From Mugil cephalus (lineage: Eukaryota; Chordata; Actinopteri; Mugiliformes; Mugilidae): DNA of 64,000 nt. Made by a program: the position numbers and the translations under genes. The notes beneath the pieces were generated by a model that was given only the letters and a program-made list of their open reading frames with translations, was not told where the DNA came from and ran no database searches. The stretch spans positions 24,631,001 to 24,695,000 of the forward strand of contig NC_061781.1 of the NCBI RefSeq assembly GCF_022458985.1, in the 5' to 3' direction. Positions 56,916-64,000 of this stretch are shown in pieces (within the stretch, counting starts at the first letter, position 1; every line of letters starts with the position of its first letter).

Positions 56916-57835
56916 ACTCATAAGTCTAAACCGCCCTTTATGGAGAATCAACTCTAAATAAAATACATACAGATATATGCAATACTACTAATTTATTTAT
57001 TTATGGCACATATGTAGGTATTTTTTCATTTATTTTTAATTATAGCAGATTTGGTCTGTAGCCTCCTGCTACCGAAGGCTTTAATGGTTAAATTCTATCA
57101 TAAATAATGTAAAATGCACGAAAAATAGAAACTTTTTTTTTACTTTACTTAATTAGGTTTTCTCAACAAACACTTTTTTCATTGTATTTATCTTTCCAGG
57201 TGTTTTTTCTAGTTTAATTTTCCATTCATCATGATTTTCCTGATGCAGATTCTGTTCACATGAACTAGTTGTGGCCTCGTGTCCTGTGCCAGTGATTGTG
57301 AACTGTGGGTCCGTGGACTCCTCATGGTCCCTGGTGTAAATGCAAATAAAACATAGTTTAAAAAAAAAGGTCATAGACATTTATAGAAATAGGATCATTT
57401 TACAAAAATGACACTGAGACTTTTATTGACCTAAACTACAGAGGAGAACCAGACTTTTTTTCTAATTACATCTATTTCACTGTTATTTACTGTATTTACT
57501 GTATTTACTGTACTCCTGCTCCCAGGCTGCATTGTTCAAAGTTACTGCATGATGCTGTTAACACAAACTTTACAGGGAGACAAAATTACGAGGTCCCTCA
57601 CACACCAACATGTCTTAATAATGCTCTTACTGTAAAATAAGGTGCTGTATGAAACTCGTTTACGTGCATGTTCAGGTTCTACACTCATAGACACGTTAAG
57701 TGGAACATTTTATATCTGATTGACATGAATGTCAAATATATATTAAGCTGAAAGTCATTTATTCACCTTATTGGACTTGGGTTTCATGAGATGTTTTTTA
57801 TTTATTTGTTTTTATACTGAGGCTGGATAAAGTAG

Positions 57836-58183
57836 CTACAGGTCCTCTAACACCGTCCACCTGCTCCAACAGTCTAGTCCAGGTCGCCCCCTCCTGTCCT
57901 GGGGTTCTCGCTGCACCTCTCCGGACCAGACAGAGGGGGGCTCTGTGTCCACGCCGTCTCCTGACTCTGGGTCGTCTCTGCAGTAGCTGGAAGGTGGAAG
58001 GTGGACGTGGATGAATGAATCATGGTTCCACTCACAGAGAGAGGAGCACACGGATATGCAGCTGGAGTAAACTACGGCTGAAATAAAACCGTATGATAGC
58101 GGTGGAAGGACAGTTCACATCACTTACTTGAGGAGCACAATGAGACGGTAAAAGTGTTCAAAACGTTTCCTGAAGAAGAGACA
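57836..58183 (-). CDS. Unidentified minus-strand gene, possible last two exons
   Basis: The open frame on the minus strand at 57836-57995 is preceded by an acceptor (CCTTCCAG). 135 bases upstream in transcript sense is a 42-base candidate exon at 58131-58172, with a strong acceptor (TTGTCTCTTCTTCAG) and a consensus donor (GTAAGTG). The two join in frame to read KRFEHFYRLIVLLN then YCRDDPESGDGVDTEP, and end WTVLEDL-stop. I do not recognise the protein. A further open segment near 58565-58625 (minus) after TTTTCTATTCCAG could be an upstream exon or an alternative end (frame reading ESEQEAAHRRKAAPQ...NLIT-stop). No poly(A) signal was settled. It may be a real gene tail sharing the 60 kb CpG island as promoter, or chance. 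Confidence 0.3.
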
Positions 58184-58740
58184 AGAAGGTGAGAGATGCT
58201 TTGAGTTACTTTCTGAACACAGACTGTTATTAATCCCAGTTTACAACTTTTTCTACCAGCAGTTCTAATACAGTGGGGAACAATTCAGGCTTAGAGAGCA
58301 ACAATACTGCATCCATAAGGGTCTTAGTATATTTAATTATAGAGTACCTGTTATCACAAGGTAGTACAGTATGACGGGTTGGAAGAATAGGGTGAAGATG
58401 TTAATATTTATTAATAATATTTATTGGCTATGTGATGTTTTTTTGTCCTCATACAGTGGTTGCACTCAGATAAACCTACTGTCAGACTCTTCTCATCATA
58501 CTAATGTGTCCTGCTGGTTGGTCTGGACTCAGGGGGACAGTTTTGAAGAGTTCTCCGTCATGTAATCAGGTTTGACTCTTCCTGAGGTGCGGCTTTACGT
58601 CTGTGTGCAGCTTCCTGCTCCGACTCTGGAATAGAAAATACAGATGGGACGTGTCGCCGTGTTTAATTTTTATGTTATATCAGCGTGAGGTTGCGATGCT
58701 TATGAGAATATGAGTCTGGTAACGTCTCATCTGGAGGAGG

Positions 58741-58905
58741 TTCAACCAACACGTTATCCCACAGATACTTGATCAGTTTGGGATCTAGTGAATTTGGAGG
58801 CCAGGTCAACTCTTTTTTGAGTTATGTTTGAGTTTTTTGTGTGTTTATGTCAGGCTGCTGCTATCAGGGAGTGTCGTTGCTATGGGGTGGGGGTTAAATT
58901 TCCCA
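58741..58905. mobile_element. MITE fragment, GATCAGGCATAACATTATG family (split copy)
   Basis: CCCACAGATACTTGATCAGTTTGGGATCTAG and TCGTTGCTATGGGGTGGGGG match the interior of 37783-38225. The matching right end (CACATGAATGAATTCCAGG ... GGTCATAATGTTACGCCTGATTGG) lies at 59550-59657, so about 650 bp seem to have been inserted. Confidence 0.7.
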
Positions 58906-59040
58906 ATTAAGGGTGAAGGCATGTTTCTCCCTCTGAACGCGTATGTTTCTGATGTCGGCTTCTTTCCTTCCAGTACTTGATTGTGGTCACGTTGTGTCAC
59001 GTTGCTGTCTGCAGCCTTTGACTCTGCTCTACCACTGTGT

Positions 59041-59068
59041 GCTAATGCTAATGCTAATGCTAATGCTA
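59041..59068 (+). repeat. (GCTAAT)n hexanucleotide repeat
   Basis: Four to five GCTAAT units in a spacer without genes. Confidence 0.9.
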
Positions 59069-59870
59069 GCTGTCCTTCTTTGAACATAAGATGATTCACA
59101 CACAGGACGTCTCTGCTGGTCATTGAACTTGGTTTGTTTCCGGCTGTTTCTGTTCTTTTCCTCAGAGAATTAAAAGCAGCTACGTCTTAAGTGTCGCCTC
59201 TGAACTGAATCAGCTGAAGAGCTTTTAGTTTTTCTGCCCCTCCACATGGAATATCTTTCAATCTGAACACGAAATGTCTGAACTTCTCTCATTTGAGGCC
59301 TTTCGCTCTATTCTAAAAGACTGTGATTGTTTTTAAATTGTTACTGAAGTCATCACTCCTGCATTTTATCTGCTAAACAGTTTGCATTTCTGTTTCGATG
59401 TTTACTTCACGATTGTTGTTATTTGTGGACTTGTGCCGTCGCCTTTATCGGCCAAATAAACAGTTAAATAAAGGTAAAATAAAAACATGGCAACAATAAT
59501 CACAAATGATACAGGTGAGGGTGAGTAGGAAGGATATTATTTCTCTTTAGATGCATCCACATGAATGAATTCCAGGTCCAAAAGTTTCCCAGCAGAAGAT
59601 GTTTAAATGTTAATTACTTCTCCTGTCAGTGGTCATAATGTTACGCCTGATTGGTGTGTGTTATAATTTACACTATTGTGAGGCTTATAGAGATTATTAG
59701 TCTGCACAGCCTCATGGCCTGATTTACCAACACTCAGAAGCATTTGAGATTGAATTTGTTGCAACAAAAATGTTGTAAACTGGGAAAAGACCGAGAATTC
59801 CTGTGGTTTGTGTTGACTGTGTGCATCTATGTGCATGTGATTGTTCTACAGGTTGAGTAAATCCTGTGCA

Positions 59871-59897
59871 CCCCCCCCCCCCCCCCCCCCCCCCCCC
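59871..59897 (+). repeat. Poly-C run, 27 bases
   Basis: A homopolymer about 200 bp before the CpG island. Confidence 0.85.
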
Positions 59898-60099
59898 TTC
59901 CAGTGTGTTAAGTCACCGCCTACCCTGCATTTTCCCACATTAATATTCAGTGTATATACTGTAGCTCGCGTTAGATAAAACTCCATCTCAGACATGACAC
60001 ACACGGTCCTCAGAATAAATCCCTCCGCGCCCCCGAGCATTAAGACAAGAAGACAGGAGAGGACTCACTCCACTGCAAACAACCAAACACTACGCCATC

Positions 60100-60274
60100 C
60101 TCCGTTTTTTTTTTTTCCTTGAGGACTGGCAGCGGGTCGGATGCTCCGGACGGTCACATTTAGTGCATCAGCTGCTGGGAGGACGCAGGACCTGACAACT
60201 GCAGCGTATCGCGATGCAGAGGAGGAGAGTACGGACCTGATTCCCGTGTGAGCTGCAGGCTTCAGACCCTGAGC

Positions 60275-60312
<38 letters not shown>

Positions 60313-61260
60313 GGGGGGTGCGGGTGGGAGCAGAGCGCAGGGAGGCGGTGCGGTGGCGGACTTTATGCGCACACCTCTGGGCGCCGCTGCCGAAGAGGAG
60401 CCGAGGTGCCTCTGCAGCGCCGCAGCGGTTTTTTAGAGGGATACCGTCTCGATACGTGACTCCGAGCCCGAAGCCGTCCCGGATCCGAGAGGGGAGGGGA
60501 GAGGGGAGAGGGGGGGTGTGGGCATAGCGCGGCACCCCGCCCGTCTCGCCTCATTTTGGACTGCAGGGATAACGAGCTAAAACCGTGATACCCCCGCGCA
60601 GTAACCCACGGAGCAGGTGTTGGTGGCGGCGCCGTCACCCGCTTTCACTCCCACCTCCCTCCCTCCCTCCGTCACCCACATCCCGATCCCGCACCTCTGC
60701 GCCAAAGGTAAGCTCTGACACGCTCAGCCGGGGATGGGATGGGATGGGATGGGATGGGGGGGCTGTGTAGGTGTTCATGGCTTCCAGCAGCGGTGATGAT
60801 GATGAAGATGCTCATAGCAGCTAAGCGGTCATTAAACACCCGCAGCGCCGCCTGCGCGCATCGAGTTTGGGTTTGTGTTGTTGCTTTATTTGCGCTGACA
60901 AGGAGGCGGAGGAGGGAGGGAGGGAGGGAGGGGGGGATTGATCGATGCCGCTTCGATGCATGCGTCTTCTGGAAGAGGTGCATGAAAAGGAAAAATGACG
61001 TAGGGAATCCCCACAGTAATCCAATAGGGCGCAGCGATGACAGCGGTGCGGCTCCTGCGCGGCCCTGCTCGCCTCGGTCATGTGCGCAGAGCGGACGCGC
61101 ACGGATTCACTCGGAATGATTAAACTTGGGAGACAAACTGTTATGTAACGGGATTTTGCTGACGCGATTGTGCCGTGAGCAGAGGGGGTTACCTTCACGT
61201 CTGTTCCGCTCAGCCGGCAGCGTGTTTACAATCGCGTGATGATCGGTGATCAGCCGCTAG
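60100..61260 (+). promoter_or_regulatory. CpG-rich promoter with probable untranslated first exon
   Basis: About 1.1 kb of GC- and CpG-rich DNA stands out sharply from AT-rich flanks. It includes a (TG)n run at about 60276-60308, purine-rich GGGGA clusters around 60490-60515, and a consensus splice donor (AAAG then GTAAGC) at 60709. This suggests a + strand transcript whose first, probably noncoding, exon ends at 60708, with coding exons beyond or near the window edge. CCAAT occurs near 61021 and TGACGT near 60996. The gene cannot be identified. By synteny with human 2q33 (PGAP1, GTF3C3, CCDC150, HECW2), hecw2 is one candidate, an inference only. Several short open frames here in both directions show no family resemblance. 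Confidence 0.55.
60729..60762 (+). repeat. (GGGAT)n pentanucleotide repeat with G-quadruplex potential
   Basis: Five GGGAT-type units followed by a G7 run, starting 20 bases after the putative first-exon donor at 60709. It has at least six G-triplets with one- or two-base AT spacers. Confidence 0.9.
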
Positions 61261-61402
61261 TGAAGCGCGCGCGGGCACCTGCGAACCTGTGATCCGATCA
61301 TGTCGTGGTCATAATTGACATTGGCCGCTGAAGGGGCCTCTAGTGTCTCTGCTAACATCTCCTCTGAGACCTATACATATCTATATATATATATACATCT
61401 GT

Positions 61403-62060
61403 ACACTGCCTGGGTAAAAAAAAATAGGTAGGAGCCTCCTTTTGGATAATTAGTGCATGGGTGGCAACAAGTTATTTAACCACAAATGATGCAACAATGA
61501 GTAGCTTCTCATTTCTTCTCATGTTGGTTTGAGAAGGGTCAAATCATTGGCTGCATCAGGCAGAGAAACATGACAAGGAGACTGAAGCAGAAACTACTAA
61601 AACTGGGTTAAGAACCGTCCAACGCTGCATTATTAAAAACTGGAAAGATATAGTGGGGAACCATCGTCTCCCAGGAAGAAAAGCAGCAGAAGGACTCAGG
61701 ACTATGTTTGATAGTGAAAGGAAGAGCTTTTCTACTCAGACAATGTGAAGGGAACTGAAGGGACTGGGACTGAACAGCTGTGGAGCCTTAAGAAAACCAC
61801 TAATCAGTGAGGACAACCAGGAAAAAAACAGACTGGACTCTGGAGACGTGGAAGAAGGTCATGTGGTCTGAAGAGTCCAGACTGACCCTGTTCCAGAGCG
61901 ATGGGGCATCAGGGTAAGAAGAGAGGTCCTAGTGCTAGTGTCTACTGTACCAGCCGGGGGGGGGGTCAGTGCTATGATCTAGTGTTGCTGCGGTTGCTCA
62001 GGTCCAGGTTCAGCAACATCCTTCCCAAAGAATTAGGTCAGCTGACTCCCTGAATATACT
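61403..62060 (+). mobile_element. Degenerate Tc1/mariner element
   Basis: CACTGCCTGGGTAAAAAAAA at the left, then GGAGCCTCCTTTTGGATAATTAG, GGCAACAAGTTATTTAACC, TTCTCATGTTGGTTTGAGAAGGG and GGTTAAGAACCGTCCAACGC, AATGTGAAGGGAACTGAAGGGA, TAAGAAAACCACTAATCAGTGAGG. These are the standard order of a well-known fish Tc1-like element. The transposase frame is destroyed by stops and indels, for example QIIGC-R-R.MTRRL.QKLLK. The right end is ill-defined. Confidence 0.85.
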
Positions 62061-62099
62061 TCCAGGGTTTGGTGGAAACATACTCAGCCTCCTTTATCT

Positions 62100-64000
62100 G
62101 AGATAAATTCAGATCATTTGACAGAGTTTGACACGAGTGGACAGATTACGTAGAGAAGCTTTAATGTCATTTCCAGGTGGGAGAGACTGATGAGTGAATG
62201 GGGAAAGTCTTAAACACTTCTTTATATTTGATATTAGATTTAAAAAAAAAAAAGGTATATATATATATATATATTTTAGGTCTGTGAAGGTTCTCAGTCA
62301 TCCGGGTCATGTTATATCCAGAGAAATAAAAGGCAGCTGGACTTGTAGTTTGTTGAGAAGATGTTTCATCCAAGTATCTTCTATTAGATTAGATTCTGTG
62401 GTTATAATCCATCAGAAACTTGTTTCTATTAATGACCAGAAACTGGTACACAATGTCCACATTTTATGTTTTTTAACTGCGTTTTGGATAATTTATAGGT
62501 AAAAATAGTCAGAATATTGGCACTTAAGTCTTTGTTGTATCTACTAATACTTCCTGCACACACACTGCAGCAATATTTCTATGCAGCACCTTTGCACAAC
62601 CTTAATTCATCAGCTTTTTGTCTCTTAATAGAAGAAGTGCATTGGATTAAGACACGATGAGAACGGTGAGAAATCACGCAGGGAGAAGAGAAGCCGGTTA
62701 GAAAACATGATGTTTGCTTTGGTCTGCACCGCAAATATGCAAAAAAACACTACTTATAACAAGAGTTTATTTCTCCTTTGGCCTGTGTTGCACAGCGCAC
62801 ACATGGAAGTGACCACAGTGGCTCATTAAAGGCGTGTGGAGGGTCACCATGGCGACCCCTCACAAGATCAGCCGTCCCCTTCGTCCCCCGAGGCCGAGCA
62901 AACATCGGCGTTAGAAAAGAAAATGAATACGTCTCCTTTCATAGATGTTATGATGATAGATGTGGTAGACGCCCTTAATTAATAGCCTTTAATTAAGTGG
63001 CTCTTACAGCAGACGTACGGGATAAAATCGACTAATAACGGCGATGACTCAGTACTGTTTCGGCGTCCGAGCAGATCATGACATCAGGAACTCAGCCTTC
63101 GTCTTCATTTATTATCACAGCATCAGAAGTTTGGGTCCATTTGGCAAACGTGGATCAACAGGGTTTAAATATTCCGTCTGACACGTTCAAGGCCGTTTAT
63201 TTAGTTAGTGGAGAAACGTTTAAGTATTATAACGAGAGTAAACCTCGGGTTAAAAGCAGATTAGCCGCAGGATTTCTGACCTCACATCTGCTCGTAGCGT
63301 GTCTCTGTTTACACACGGCAGCAGCATCATTTCAGACAACGACGACCTCAGTTCACCTGATTCATCAGCCGGAGCTGGAGCGGAAGTTAAGGCTGCTGAA
63401 TGTGATTGTTGAGTGTGGTGAATGGTGAGTGATGTACACATATCACTGCTCAGTCTGACTGTATTGTGTAGAAACGTGTTGTCACTCTGCAGTACGTTGA
63501 CACTGAGGCACGTTTTTATATTTGTACTTGTGTAAACAGCTCTAGAAGTTTTTCTGGATGTTGGTCTTGAACTTTGCACTTACATTGAAAATGAAGTTTA
63601 ACATGAATGCAAAGTAAAAATGGCCACAGAATGAGTAGAGACGAAAGCCACGTTCCCGTTTCTAGTGAGGTCAGCATTTTAAACGTGGAGAGGCCGATAT
63701 CGATCAGCGCCTCTGCCTCAGACTCCATATTTGACTCATGTAGGGATCCCTCCCGCGGAGTGACTCATCCCGTACGTACTCCCAGGGCCATGCGTTCACA
63801 GAAACACCCCGAACGGGACGGGGCGGCGCTTTTTCTGGAAAGTATTGACACCAACGTGGGAACCTGTGTTCTCTCAGGATGAGTCATGAAGCTGCAGTGA
63901 CTTGTAGGCAGGAGGACCAGTCTGTAGGTTCACGGCTCAGTGGGGTTTGTATTTTATAGCAGCCGCGTATTTTCTCCCTCTCGTAGGTTTAGACTTTTAG
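62100..64000. other. Window tail, no gene recognised
   Basis: Plus-strand open frames at 63078-63428 and 63607-63882 have no family resemblance, no convincing splice context and ordinary composition. TA-rich microsatellite at 62256-62276. Probably intron 1 of the gene starting at the CpG island. Confidence 0.4.
62632..62665 (+). other. Possible short exon with start codon (ATG at 62657)
   Basis: A 34-base stretch between a plausible acceptor (TTTTTGTCTCTTAATAG) and donor (GTGAGA) contains ATGAGAACG at its end. If used, it would be a second exon of the gene whose first exon ends at 60708, coding for only three residues before the next intron. Nothing downstream in the window confirms it. Confidence 0.15.

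Noticed and set aside
60065..60535. 156-codon minus-strand frame through the CpG island
   Set aside because: Includes the CA microsatellite as (TH)n. Open by GC content only; no family resemblance or splice context.
60739..61198. Open frames of 125-126 codons on both strands in the CpG island
   Set aside because: Typical chance frames in GC-rich DNA. They overlap each other and begin in the GGGAT repeat.

Overview
This is a 64 kb piece of vertebrate nuclear DNA, almost certainly from a ray-finned (teleost) fish. The evidence is the intron-split genes with GT..AG junctions, fish-type orthologues, and the dense litter of Tc1-like elements, short inverted-repeat transposons and microsatellites typical of fish introns. 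No prokaryotic, plasmid or viral gene system is visible. Gene calls rest on my own exon-by-exon translation with splice-phase bookkeeping, and on remembered family resemblance. No search was run.

Layout: (1) about 5.6-26.3 kb, + strand: lrrfip1, with its 5' end outside the window or unrecognised. Nineteen consecutive coding exons are all multiples of three in phase 0. They lead to a fork: either one very large acidic terminal exon (20975-23628, its own poly(A) signal) or five small exons encoding a coiled-coil C-terminus (24623-26270). (2) 28.3-31.8 kb, - strand: tyw5, a complete eight-exon JmjC hydroxylase of wybutosine tRNA modification. (3) 32.1-34.5 kb, + strand: maip1, a complete five-exon mitochondrial matrix protein gene, head-to-head with tyw5 across a 329 bp shared promoter. 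(4) 36.0-51.6 kb, + strand: pgap1, a complete 26-exon GPI inositol-deacylase of the ER. (5) 51.6-64 kb: mostly gene-poor, with a possible two-exon minus-strand gene end (57.8-58.2 kb) and a CpG-rich promoter with a probable untranslated first exon (60.1-60.7 kb) of a + strand gene that continues beyond the window.

The reconstructed reading frames close exactly: tyw5 999 nt, maip1 729 nt, pgap1 2817 nt, lrrfip1 long form 4170 nt in the window, and lrrfip1 short form 1980 nt in the window. That is strong internal support for the exon models. tyw5, maip1 and pgap1 lie on human 2q33 and lrrfip1 on 2q37 (established knowledge), so the block is partly conserved synteny. The proteins act in unrelated processes: actin/nucleic-acid signalling, tRNA modification, mitochondrial protein maturation and GPI-anchor remodelling.

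The introns and spacers hold several transposon families with two or more copies in this window. One 568 bp inverted-repeat element carries a decayed THAP-domain-like coding remnant. The most useful observations are the lrrfip1 fork with its all-symmetric exons and one apparent GC-AG intron, the twin CCGGAAG motifs in the tyw5/maip1 promoter, the THAP remnant, the recurrent inverted-repeat families, and the unidentified exons near 58 kb and 60.7 kb. I found no convincing new biological system.
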